Below are positions 15,157-22,283 of a DNA stretch of 30,107 nt, piece after piece (the stretch's first letter is position 1; each line of letters opens with the position of its first letter). Made by a program: the position numbers and the translations under genes. The notes under the pieces are model-generated. The model saw only the letters and a program-made list of their open reading frames with translations, was not told where the DNA came from and did no database searches. The DNA is from Anaerolineaceae bacterium UBA5365 (lineage in GTDB: Bacteria > Chloroflexota > Anaerolineae > Anaerolineales > Anaerolineaceae): assembly GCA_002407905.1 (NCBI GenBank), contig DHPL01000019.1, positions 1-30,107 on the forward strand, written 5' to 3'.

Positions 15157-16137
15157 ATGATCCGAACCGAGCACCTCCAAAAAAGCTTTGGCCAACAAAA
15201 CGGGCAGGACCTGCACGCCTTGCGCGATGTAAGCTTGCGCGTAGGTAAAGGCCAGATTTTTGGAGTGCTCGGTGAATCCGGGGCGGGTAAAAGCACGCTC
15301 ATTCGCTGCATCAACCTCTTGGAACGGCCCGACAGCGGCGAGGTATGGGTGGATGGGCAGGAACTTACCGGCCTGCCGGAAGCTGAACTCCGCCAGGCGC
15401 GGCGCCAGATGGGCATGATCTTCCAGCATTTCAATCTGCTCAATTCGCGGAACGTCTCCGAGAACATCGCCTTTGGCCTGGAACTGGCTGGGGTTGACCC
15501 GGATGCCCGCCGCAAGCGGGTGGAAGAGCTGTTGGACCTGGTGCACCTGAGCGACAAAGCCAAAGCCTATCCGCGCCAGCTTTCCGGCGGTCAAAAGCAG
15601 CGGGTTGGCATCGCCCGTGCGCTGGCCACCCATCCCAAGCTCCTGCTTTCCGATGAAGCTACCAGCGCCCTGGACCCGCAGACCACCCTGGGCGTGCTGG
15701 ACCTGTTAAAGGACCTCAACCGCCAACTGGGACTGACGATCCTGCTGATCACGCACCAAATGGACGTGGTGCGGCGCATCTGCGACCATGCAGCCGTGAT
15801 GCGCGAGGGACGCGTTGTTGAGCAGGGACCGATCAATGAATTGATCCTGAACCCGGATGGGGTCTTAGCCCAGGCGATCTTCCCGCCCTCGGAGCCGATT
15901 CCGGCTGAGGCAGGCTGGCATTCCGCTACGCTCACCTTCCTGGGGGATAGCGCCCGGGAACCGCTTCTGGCGGAATTGGTGCGCAGTTTTGCCCTGGACG
16001 TGAACATCCTGGGCGGCAGCATCCAGCCGGTGGCTGGCAACCGTGTAGGCCGCCTGCAGGTTCAAATGAAAGGCCCCAGGCTAACGGAAGCCCTGCAATG
16101 GATGCGTGAACGCGGGATCCAGGTGGAGCTGCATTGA
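15157..16137 (+). CDS. metN: Methionine ABC importer ATPase with NIL regulatory domain
   Basis: 326 residues, 7 bp after metQ. The ABC domain has Walker A GESGAGKS at 39-46, signature LSGGQKQRVGIARAL near 146, Walker B LLLSDEATSALDP and H-loop ITHQMDVV. From about residue 250 comes the NIL domain (FLGDSAREPLLAELVRSF... DVNILGGSIQPVAG... GRLQVQMKG). In E. coli MetN this domain binds methionine and shuts down transport, giving feedback control at protein level. It powers methionine uptake together with MetI and MetQ. The stop codon overlaps the MetI start. Confidence 0.95.
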   Translation: MIRTEHLQKSFGQQNGQDLHALRDVSLRVGKGQIFGVLGESGAGKSTLIRCINLLERPDSGEVWVDGQELTGLPEAELRQARRQMGMIFQHFNLLNSRNVSENIAFGLELAGVDPDARRKRVEELLDLVHLSDKAKAYPRQLSGGQKQRVGIARALATHPKLLLSDEATSALDPQTTLGVLDLLKDLNRQLGLTILLITHQMDVVRRICDHAAVMREGRVVEQGPINELILNPDGVLAQAIFPPSEPIPAEAGWHSATLTFLGDSAREPLLAELVRSFALDVNILGGSIQPVAGNRVGRLQVQMKGPRLTEALQWMRERGIQVELH

Positions 16138-16796
16138 TGGACCTAAACACCCTGCTTGCCCGTTTGATGAAAGAGGCCGGCCTCACGCTCTACATGGTTG
16201 GCGTATCCACGGTGTTTACCGTTCTGTTGGGTCTGCCGCTTGGGGTCTGGCTGATCACCAGCGCCCGCGATGGGCTGAGCCCCCGCCCGGTGCTCAACAA
16301 GATCCTGGGGTTTATCGTTAATGTGGGCCGCTCCTTGCCGTTTATCATCCTTTTACTGCTCTTAATCCCCTTCACCCGCGCATTGGTGGGTACGGCAATA
16401 GGCTCCACGGCTGCCATTGTGCCGCTTACCGTGGCAGCGGTGCCTTTTTTTGCCCGCCTGGCGGAGAACTCCCTGCGTGAGGTGGAACCGGGCCTGGTGG
16501 ATGCTGCACGCTCGATGGGCGCCAGCAAGTGGCAAGTGATCAGCAAGGTGCTGATCCCGGAGGCACTGCCTTCCCTGGTGCTGGCGGTGGCGATCACGAT
16601 CATCAGCCTGATCTCCTACTCGGCGATGGCCGGGGTGGTGGGCGGCGGCGGCCTGGGCGACCTGGCAGTTAGGTACGGCTACCAGCGCTATGAGACCGGC
16701 GTGATGGTGGCCACGGTGATCTTCCTCATCCTGCTCGTGCAGGGCATCCAGGCCTTGTTCGGCTGGCTTTCCGACCGCTTGAAATATCACCAATAG
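16137..16796 (+). CDS. metI: Methionine ABC importer permease
   Basis: 219 residues from the ATG at 16137, which overlaps the MetN stop by one base (TGATG) and has GGAG 8 nt upstream. A TTG at 16134 is a weaker alternative. Five membrane helices are visible, and the cytoplasmic coupling (EAA) loop reads VDAARSMGASKWQVISKVLI followed by PEALPS. Length and motif match MetI (about 217). The segment SYSAMAGVVGGGGLGDLAVRYGYQR, here in parts AMAGVVGGGGLGDLAV and YGYQRYE, is the usual MetI ending. It is the last gene of the metQNI operon, which is closed by the terminator at 16823-16843. Confidence 0.95.
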   Translation: MDLNTLLARLMKEAGLTLYMVGVSTVFTVLLGLPLGVWLITSARDGLSPRPVLNKILGFIVNVGRSLPFIILLLLLIPFTRALVGTAIGSTAAIVPLTVAAVPFFARLAENSLREVEPGLVDAARSMGASKWQVISKVLIPEALPSLVLAVAITIISLISYSAMAGVVGGGGLGDLAVRYGYQRYETGVMVATVIFLILLVQGIQALFGWLSDRLKYHQ

Positions 16797-16822
16797 GCAG
16801 CCGCTTAAAGGGCGGTATACTT

Positions 16823-16843
16823 GCCCCTCGGACGGGGGCTTTT
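16823..16843 (+). terminator. Terminator of metQNI operon
   Basis: GCCCC (16823-16827) and GGGGC (16835-16839) enclose a 7-nt loop, followed by TTTT. It lies 27 bp after the metI stop and 33 bp before the DUF368 gene, so the latter probably has its own promoter or is read through at low level. Confidence 0.6.
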
Positions 16844-16875
16844 ACCTGTCCTAAAATGACGAACAGGTGCATTAG

Positions 16876-17772
16876 ATGCAAAATCAAGAAAATCCACAAA
16901 CAGATTCGGTACAAGAAGCAGGGCCAAAACCGGCTGCTTCCACCCCGCTCATCGATTGGTTCATCCGCTTGGTCAAAGGTGTTTTGATTGGCATTGGCTT
17001 CATTACACCCGGCCTGTCCGGGGGTGTTTTGGCTGTGATCCTGGGGCTTTATGAGCCGCTGATCCGCTTTATTGCCAATATCCGCCACAAGTTCCTCAAG
17101 AACCTGCTGTTCTTCCTGCCGGTTGGCATTGGCGGCGCGGTTGGCGTGGTACTTTTTTCCAAGGTTGTGGATTGGGCCTTCAATGTGAACCCCGCGGCCT
17201 TCACCTGGCTTTTTATCGGTTTTATCGTGGGCACCTTTCCCTCCCTCCTCAAGACGGCTGGCAAGCAGGGGCGCAAGAGCATCCATTGGGTGCTGCTGGT
17301 TTTAGTGGCCGTGGGCATGTTCGCATTTATGAAATGGATGGTGGGCAGCCGCAGCATCACTGTGGCGCAAAACTTCCTGAACTGGGTGCTGATGGGCGGC
17401 CTGATCGGTTTGGGTGTGGTAGTGCCCGGGATGAGCCCCTCCAACTTTCTGATCTATCTGGGCATGTACCAGCCGATGGCCGCGGGCATCAGCAGCCTGA
17501 ATTTCGGCGTGATCATACCCCTGGTGATCGGCGGAGCTGCGGTGGTTTTTGGTTTCGCGAAACTGGTGGCCTGGCTTTTTGATAAAGCCTACGCCACGAT
17601 GTATCACATCATCCTGGGCATCGTCATCGGCTCCACCCTGGCGATCATCCCTGCCAGTGTGGGCAGTGCCCGCAACGCGCTGCTCTGCGCGGTACTCTTT
17701 TTGGCTGGGGTTTTGGCAAGCTGGGGCCTGGCTAAAGTGGACGAAGCCCACCCGCACGAATCCTTGTTTTAG
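16876..17772 (+). CDS. DUF368 polytopic membrane protein (PopT-type polyprenyl-phosphate translocase family)
   Basis: 298 residues with about eight to ten hydrophobic helices. DUF368 (PF04018) signatures are duplicated: KGVLIGIGFITPGLSGGVLAVILGLYE in the first half (G.G.ITPGLSGG.LAVILGLYE) and LIGLGVVVPGMSPSNFLIYLGMYQP in the second (G.GVVVPGMSPSNFLIYLGMY). Members of this family in Vibrio cholerae and Staphylococcus aureus (PopT) have been reported to recycle undecaprenyl phosphate to the inner leaflet for cell-envelope synthesis. That role is plausible but not provable here. The first ~35 residues are a polar cytoplasmic tail. It ends at a strong bidirectional hairpin facing the cupin gene. 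Confidence 0.85.
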   Translation: MQNQENPQTDSVQEAGPKPAASTPLIDWFIRLVKGVLIGIGFITPGLSGGVLAVILGLYEPLIRFIANIRHKFLKNLLFFLPVGIGGAVGVVLFSKVVDWAFNVNPAAFTWLFIGFIVGTFPSLLKTAGKQGRKSIHWVLLVLVAVGMFAFMKWMVGSRSITVAQNFLNWVLMGGLIGLGVVVPGMSPSNFLIYLGMYQPMAAGISSLNFGVIIPLVIGGAAVVFGFAKLVAWLFDKAYATMYHIILGIVIGSTLAIIPASVGSARNALLCAVLFLAGVLASWGLAKVDEAHPHESLF

Positions 17773-17786
17773 GCCGAAATTAAATC

Positions 17787-17812
17787 AAATGCCGCGGTTT
17801 TCCGCGGCATTT
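17787..17812. terminator. Bidirectional terminator between DUF368 and cupin genes
   Basis: Perfect 11-bp stem AAATGCCGCGG / CCGCGGCATTT with a TTTT loop, flanked by A-rich and T-rich sequence on both sides. It lies between two convergent stop codons (17772 and 17829) and can serve both transcripts. Confidence 0.85.
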
Positions 17813-17828
17813 GTCTTATAAACAGAGC

Positions 17829-18182
17829 TTATTTCACCAGTTTTGTTTCATCCGGCAGGTTGGGCACCACGCAGATGAATTCGAAGGGTTCATCCCCGAT
17901 CGGCTCGTAGTTGTGCGGCACCAGCGCTGGGATGAATACCACATCGCCTTTGCTCACTTCGTGGGTTTCCCCGCCGATGACCACTTTTGCCCGGCCGCCA
18001 AGCACGTATTGCTGGTGTTCTACATCGTTGGTGTGCATGGGCATGCTGCCGCCGGCTTCGATCTTAAAAGCACGCATGGCAAAATTCGGTCCTTCGTCTG
18101 GTCCGATCAGCATTTTACGGCTGACGCCTTCGCCGGTAGGGATGGAGGTAGCCGGGATCTGGTCAAAGTGTTTGATGCTCAT
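17829..18182 (-). CDS. Single-domain cupin protein
   Basis: 117 residues, one conserved beta-barrel cupin (PF07883). Motif 1 reads GGSMPMHTNDVEHQQYVLGG, giving probable metal ligands His, Glu and His. Motif 2 reads GDVVFIPALVPHNY with the second-motif His. One of the usual HxH histidines is Met (PMH). AAAGG lies 6 nt before the start, and a promoter is visible at 18218-18246. Small stand-alone cupins of this type act as metal-dependent enzymes, sugar or small-molecule binders, and no substrate can be assigned. The gene is monocistronic, with terminator and promoter of its own, and divergent from the YitT gene. Confidence 0.88.
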   Translation of the reverse strand: MSIKHFDQIPATSIPTGEGVSRKMLIGPDEGPNFAMRAFKIEAGGSMPMHTNDVEHQQYVLGGRAKVVIGGETHEVSKGDVVFIPALVPHNYEPIGDEPFEFICVVPNLPDETKLVK

Positions 18183-18217
18183 ATTTAGCCTTTCAAAATT
18201 TCTGATTTCTGGGCAGG

Positions 18218-18246
18218 ATTATAGCCCTTTCGGCTCCTGCTTTCAT
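18218..18246 (-). promoter_or_regulatory. Sigma70-type promoter for the cupin gene
   Basis: On the minus strand ATGAAA (-35, four of six) is followed by 17 bp and TATAAT (perfect -10, plus-strand coordinates 18218-18223), 36 bp upstream of the cupin start codon. Confidence 0.6.
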
Positions 18247-18315
18247 CCAAAAGTATTTACTTTTCGCCTGGGAATGGTCTTGCCCTGCGCGTTGAAAGGG
18301 ACTAAGATAACGCCG

Positions 18316-19245
18316 ATGTCTAAACCGGTCACTCAAGCTACGCCGCAGCCAGAGGTCAAAACGCTGGCAGTTAAACCGCGGAACACCCTCTGGGAGGACC
18401 TGCGCGATTACGCCCTGTGCATTCTGGGCGGGGTGATCTATGCCGCCGCGGTGAACTTTTTTGTGGTTCCGCTGGGGCTGTACATCGGGAATATGACCGG
18501 TGTGGCCCAAATCATCATGGACGTTGCCCGGATCTTTGTGCCCAATCTAAAGGACATCACTGGTATTTTGCTTTTGGGGCTGAACGTACCGCTTTTCATT
18601 CTTTCCTTTTCCACCATCAACCGCAAATTCTTTTTTAAGACCCTGCTGACCGTGCTGGCGCTAAGCTTTGCCCTGCAGATCATCCCGGTGCGCCAGATCA
18701 TCCCGGACTTGAACGATACCCTCACGCTCTGCGTGATCGGCGGGCTGTTGGCCGGCTTTGGGGCGGGGCTCAGCCTGCGCAGCGGCGGGTCGGCAGGCGG
18801 CGTGGACATCATCGGCGTGTATTGGACGATGAAAAACCCTAATTTCAGCGTGGGCAAAGTGTCGCTGCTGATCAGCCTGGTGGTCTACGTGTATGCCCTC
18901 TTCAAATTCCCCTTGGTGGTCCTGGTTTATTCGGTGATTTTCACCCTCATCTGCGTCTTCATCATCGACATGGTCCACTTCCAGAACGTGAAGATTGGTG
19001 TGACCATCATCACCCACAACAAGGACGTGCTGCCCTTCATCACCCATAGTTTGCAGCGTGGGGCGACCTATTGGGAAAGCAAGGGCGCCTGGGCGGATGG
19101 GCCGCAGTTCATCATCACCACCGTGGTTTCCAAATATGAGTTACCCCGCTTGCGCAAGGGTGTGATGGATAATGACCCGCAGGCTTTTATGATCGAGAAC
19201 GACTCAGTCACCGTGACCGGTAACTTTTTCACGCATTTCTTCTAA
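18316..19245 (+). CDS. YitT family membrane protein (DUF161 with C-terminal DUF2179)
   Basis: 309 residues from the ATG at 18316 (MSKPVTQ). An in-frame ATG at 18274 is possible. Longer extensions run across the divergent cupin gene and are not credible. After a ~30-residue polar tail there are five to six helices with the YitT hallmarks NFFVVPLGLYIGNMTGVAQI and GGLLAGFGAGLSLRSGGSAGG, then VDIIGVYW. The last ~80 residues (KIGVTIITHNKDVLPFITHSLQRG, in parts; WADGPQFIITTVVSKYELPRL) are the soluble DUF2179 domain. YitT proteins have no settled function, although transport has been proposed. The gene stands alone, divergent from the cupin and convergent with the H-protein-like gene. Confidence 0.88.
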   Translation: MSKPVTQATPQPEVKTLAVKPRNTLWEDLRDYALCILGGVIYAAAVNFFVVPLGLYIGNMTGVAQIIMDVARIFVPNLKDITGILLLGLNVPLFILSFSTINRKFFFKTLLTVLALSFALQIIPVRQIIPDLNDTLTLCVIGGLLAGFGAGLSLRSGGSAGGVDIIGVYWTMKNPNFSVGKVSLLISLVVYVYALFKFPLVVLVYSVIFTLICVFIIDMVHFQNVKIGVTIITHNKDVLPFITHSLQRGATYWESKGAWADGPQFIITTVVSKYELPRLRKGVMDNDPQAFMIENDSVTVTGNFFTHFF

Positions 19246-19307
19246 GCCCTCAGCTAAAGTGCTGTTGGCACGGGTAATTTGCTTAATTTTCCTGCCAGTT
19301 AAGGGGG

Positions 19308-19751
19308 TTAATCTTCCTCGCCGGCCAGCCTGCGCCGCATGAGGTTCAGGTAGGCAATGGGGCTAAGCAATTCCGCGCGGTCCTCGTCCCAATCGAAGGT
19401 TTCCATCTCGTAGATCCAGCCTTGCTCGTAAGGGTCCTGGTTGATTAAAGCCGGGTTGGCCCGCAGGAGGGGGTTGAGGAGGCGCAGCTTGCCAGTCAGC
19501 GGAGCGATGAGGTCGATCTCGCTTAGCTCGCCATAGAGTTTGCCCAGGGGTAAATTACGCTTGACCAGAAAGCCCGAGTCTTTCAATTCCGCCCGTAGCA
19601 ATTTGCCGGCCTGAGCCTGGAGGTAATCGCCCACGCCCATGCGCACGATGCAGCCCTTGGCTTTCAGCCAGCAGCCGTCCTCGGTGAAAATACGATCAAC
19701 GGATATCTGGTAACTGCAACTGCCATTCTCTAAAGTTAAAATTTCTGCCAT
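19308..19751 (-). CDS. Glycine cleavage H-protein-like, lipoyl lysine missing
   Basis: 147 residues with the H-protein (GcvH) fold. The late block LIAPLTGKLRLLNPLLRANP followed by ALINQDPYEQGWIYEM closely parallels the GcvH sequence SPVSGEV.EVN..L...P.LIN.DPYG.GWL. An ungapped alignment of the segment before it (LGKLYGELSEIDL) with the canonical FG.VESVKAASDL puts Leu76 where the lipoylated lysine should be, and Glu/Ser of the ESVKA motif are also changed. It therefore cannot carry lipoate at the usual site and is not an H-protein of glycine cleavage. No gcvP, gcvT or lipoate ligase is nearby. A binding or scaffold role is possible. GAGG lies 4 nt upstream of the start, and a TATAAT (minus strand, 19784-19789) is 33 bp upstream. 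Confidence 0.8.
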   Translation of the reverse strand: MAEILTLENGSCSYQISVDRIFTEDGCWLKAKGCIVRMGVGDYLQAQAGKLLRAELKDSGFLVKRNLPLGKLYGELSEIDLIAPLTGKLRLLNPLLRANPALINQDPYEQGWIYEMETFDWDEDRAELLSPIAYLNLMRRRLAGEED

Positions 19752-19844
19752 TCTTCCTCTTGATGGGGCATTGCCCCGCCAGCATTATAACCTCTGGCCT
19801 GCATGGGATTGAGGAATTTTTGGAGGGACTGAGCACCTTTACGC

Positions 19845-20384
19845 TCATTCGCTAAGCTGCCGCTTTTTGCGGAGATTCGCAAGGGTGGTGCTTAGTGAAC
19901 GGTAGCCCCAACCCAAGACCCCAATCAGGACGATCAGGAAGGCGCTGACCGGCAACTCCCCAGTGATCAGGTAATCCCAGAGATTAATTGCCAGGACCAC
20001 CCCAACAATTCCCAGGATGCTCATATATCCCTTTTTGATGCGCTCGTAATGCTCAATGCGGCTATCCAGGTCTGAGTAGAGGTCGAAGGGTCCCAGCTCA
20101 GCAGGCTTGCGCAGGTAGTCCCAGTTGCGAAAACTGTCCACCACTTCAATTCCGGATTCAGCCAGAAATTCAAAGTAGGGCTTGTTCACCATGTTACGCG
20201 GGCTTTCTTTCAGGTATTCCAGCCGGTAAGTAAATGCTTCGGTATCGGAATGCTCAAACTGATAGGTTAAACCGGTCGTACTCACCAAGTTCCAACCTTC
20301 GGCGGCCATCTGGTTCAACCAGGTTTCCTCTTTTTCATGCTGCCAAAGCGCAAAAAACTGAAAAACATTCTTTTTCGTGCTCAC
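19845..20384 (-). CDS. DUF2812 domain membrane protein, partner of PadR
   Basis: 179 residues. The N-terminal ~110 residues form a DUF2812-type soluble domain (FFALWQHEKEETWLNQMAAEG in parts; WNLVSTTGLTYQFE; TYRLEYLKESP). Two membrane helices follow at about 122-140 and 146-165, then a basic tail. DUF2812 genes commonly sit directly after a PadR regulator, as here (4-bp overlap with the upstream padR). Their role is unknown. A membrane-bound sensor or regulator that works with PadR is the usual guess. There is no terminator with a U-run after it, so readthrough into the H-protein-like gene is possible. Confidence 0.85.
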   Translation of the reverse strand: MSTKKNVFQFFALWQHEKEETWLNQMAAEGWNLVSTTGLTYQFEHSDTEAFTYRLEYLKESPRNMVNKPYFEFLAESGIEVVDSFRNWDYLRKPAELGPFDLYSDLDSRIEHYERIKKGYMSILGIVGVVLAINLWDYLITGELPVSAFLIVLIGVLGWGYRSLSTTLANLRKKRQLSE

Positions 20385-20701
20385 TTCTGCTCCTTCAATA
20401 ATTTCTTGCCATTCGCCAGCAGTTCTTCCAGGCGATTCAGTTCGTGGTTCAGGGCCTGGCGGCCATCTGGCTCGATTTGGTAGTTGATACGCCGGCTTTC
20501 AATGGGGTTGGGCAAAGTTCTGATCCAGCCACGCTCGACGAGGGTGGTCAGGGCGCCGTAAAGCGTTCCCGCGGCGAGTTTCAGGCGGCCTTCAGAGAGC
20601 TGCTCTACGTCCTGCATGATGCCGTAACCGTGGTTTGGTTCCAAAAGGGCCAGCAGAATGTAATAAACGGTTTCGGTGAGGGCGGTGTAGGTTTCTGTCA
20701 T
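20381..20701 (-). CDS. PadR family transcriptional regulator (short type)
   Basis: 106 residues, the short PadR-s2 size: an N-terminal winged helix and one C-terminal helix for dimerisation. Hallmarks are YYILLALLEPNHGYGIMQDVE, here YYILLALLEPNHGYG, then LAAGTLYGALTTLVERGWI (recognition helix) and ESRRINYQIEPDGRQAL (wing). AAGGA lies 5 nt before the ATG. Its promoter (20757-20785) is covered by two adjoining palindromes, so it very probably represses its own transcription together with the overlapping DUF2812 gene. Ligands of this subfamily are mostly unknown, often cell-envelope or drug stress. The divergent kamA gene starts 183 bp away and could also be affected. Confidence 0.93.
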   Translation of the reverse strand: MTETYTALTETVYYILLALLEPNHGYGIMQDVEQLSEGRLKLAAGTLYGALTTLVERGWIRTLPNPIESRRINYQIEPDGRQALNHELNRLEELLANGKKLLKEQK

Positions 20702-20736
20702 GGTTTCCTTTCCGGCATCCTAACTATCGTAAGACG

Positions 20737-20757
20737 TTATATCGGATGCCGATATAA
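20737..20757. promoter_or_regulatory. PadR operator 1 (palindrome)
   Basis: Perfect 9-bp arms TTATATCGG / CCGATATAA around the trinucleotide ATG. It lies over the expected transcription start of padR. A degenerate third site with outer TAAC/GTTA arms lies next to it at 20721-20741. Confidence 0.75.
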
Positions 20758-20780
20758 CTATATCGGAAGACGATATAGTT
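20756..20780. promoter_or_regulatory. PadR operator 2 (palindrome over the promoter)
   Basis: Perfect 10-bp arms AACTATATCG / CGATATAGTT around GAAGA. It shares the half-site core TATATCG with operator 1 and spans the padR promoter from the -10 through the spacer to the first base of the -35. Confidence 0.78.
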
Positions 20781-20785
20781 GTCAA
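20757..20785 (-). promoter_or_regulatory. Sigma70 promoter of padR-DUF2812
   Basis: On the minus strand TTGACA (20785-20780, perfect), a 17-bp spacer and TATAGT (20762-20757). This is the strongest promoter consensus in the window, consistent with a promoter that must be held down by the repressor. Confidence 0.8.
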
Positions 20786-20884
20786 GGTCTAAAAATGGTC
20801 TATTTTCTGGGGCAGTACTGGAACCTGACGGCCAGGTTTGCATCTTCAATTACAATTGGTTAGCCGATAAAGCGGAATGGATTG

Positions 20885-22225
20885 ATGCTGATGACAAAGA
20901 GAATCTTTACCTCAAAACGGGCCCCAGTCTACCAGGATGTTCCTGCTGAAAAATGGAACGATTGGCGCTGGCAGCTCAGCAACCGCCTGAACAGCATCGC
21001 GGATTTTGAGCAGCTGCTTACACTGACCGCGAGCGAGAAAAAAGCCCTGAGCAGCTCCGACCTGCTTAAGGTGGATATCACGCCTTACTTCGCTTCGCTG
21101 ATCGACCCGAACGATCCATACGACCCGATTCGCAAGCAGGTGATCCCTACTGATGCTGAACTAGAGTCTTTTACCGGCATGATGGACGATAGCCTGGCGG
21201 AAGACATGCATAGCCCGGTGCCCGGCCTTGTACACCGCTACCCGGACCGGGTGCTGATGCTCATCACCAATACCTGCGCCTCTTATTGCCGATATTGCAC
21301 GCGGGCCCGCCTGGTGGGCGACCCGCATCAAAGCTTTAACAGCCAGGATTTCGAGGCCCAGCTGGAATATCTGCGGCGCACGCCCCAGGTGCGCGACGTG
21401 CTGATCAGCGGCGGCGACCCCCTGACCCTTGCCCCAAAGGTGCTGGAGCGTGTGCTGCGCTCCTTACGCGAGATCGAGCACATCGAAGTGATTCGCATCG
21501 GCTCCCGGGTGCCGGTTTTCATGCCCCAGCGTGTAACCACTGAACTCTGCGATATGCTGCAGCAGTTTCACCCGCTCTGGCTCAATATCCACGTCAATCA
21601 TCCCCATGAGGTCACTGCCGAACTGGAGGCCGCCTGCGATAAACTGACGCGCGCCGGTATCCCGCTTGGGAACCAGACTGTGCTCCTGGCTGGCGTGAAC
21701 GACGACCCCTACCTAATGCGCCAACTGGTTCAGGACTTGGTGCGCATCCGCGTGCGCCCTTACTATTTCTACCAATGCGACCTCGTCCACGGCGCCGGCC
21801 ACTTCCGCACGCCGGTGGCCAAAGGCATCGAGATCATCGAAGCCCTGCGCGGACATACCAGCGGTTTTGCCGTTCCAACCTTTGTAGTGGACGCCCCAGG
21901 CGGCGGCGGCAAGATTCCGGTGGCGCCGAATTATCTGATTTCGATGAGTGACCACAACGTGGTGCTGCGTAATTTTGAGGGCTTTATTGCCAGTTATGAG
22001 GAACCGCAAAGCTACCAGCGGCCGCCCAAGGCCCTCACGGAACCGTACAAGACGGCAGAGGAATCCCAGGAAGGTGTGCTTGGTTTGCTTGAAGACAAAC
22101 GCATGAGCATTAAACCCGAGGGTTTTGACCAATTGCACCAGCGCGGCGGCCATCAGCATCGCCTGCGCTCCGACCCGAAAAAGTGGAAGGCTTTTGGGAT
22201 CGATTCTGAAGATAAAAAGCCCTGA
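20885..22225 (+). CDS. kamA: Lysine 2,3-aminomutase, KamA family radical SAM enzyme
   Basis: 446 residues from the ATG at 20885 (GGA 8 nt upstream; TTG 20882 and ATG 20891 are alternatives). The radical SAM cluster motif is C131-ASY-C135-RY-C138 (CxxxCxxC). The PLP-binding lysine is Lys343 in PGGGGKIPV, and the two aspartates expected to hold the substrate amino group are present in YQCDLVHG and VVDAPGG. The enzyme converts L-lysine to L-beta-lysine, used in lysine fermentation, as an osmolyte precursor (N-acetyl-beta-lysine) or, for relatives such as EpmB, to modify elongation factor P. The C-terminal ~100 residues contain no cysteine, so the CxCxxC zinc site of the Clostridium enzyme is missing. 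No other lysine-degradation gene is in the window, so the pathway is open. Confidence 0.9.
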   Translation: MLMTKRIFTSKRAPVYQDVPAEKWNDWRWQLSNRLNSIADFEQLLTLTASEKKALSSSDLLKVDITPYFASLIDPNDPYDPIRKQVIPTDAELESFTGMMDDSLAEDMHSPVPGLVHRYPDRVLMLITNTCASYCRYCTRARLVGDPHQSFNSQDFEAQLEYLRRTPQVRDVLISGGDPLTLAPKVLERVLRSLREIEHIEVIRIGSRVPVFMPQRVTTELCDMLQQFHPLWLNIHVNHPHEVTAELEAACDKLTRAGIPLGNQTVLLAGVNDDPYLMRQLVQDLVRIRVRPYYFYQCDLVHGAGHFRTPVAKGIEIIEALRGHTSGFAVPTFVVDAPGGGGKIPVAPNYLISMSDHNVVLRNFEGFIASYEEPQSYQRPPKALTEPYKTAEESQEGVLGLLEDKRMSIKPEGFDQLHQRGGHQHRLRSDPKKWKAFGIDSEDKKP

Positions 22226-22283
22226 GCGCCAGTAATGCCCGGACTCAGCAAGCACTTAATAAATGCCCCCAGGGAGGTTATTG

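Noticed and set aside
17911..18315. N-terminal extension of the YitT gene back to 17911
   Set aside because: It would run antisense through most of the cupin gene and its promoter; the family homology starts only after 18316.
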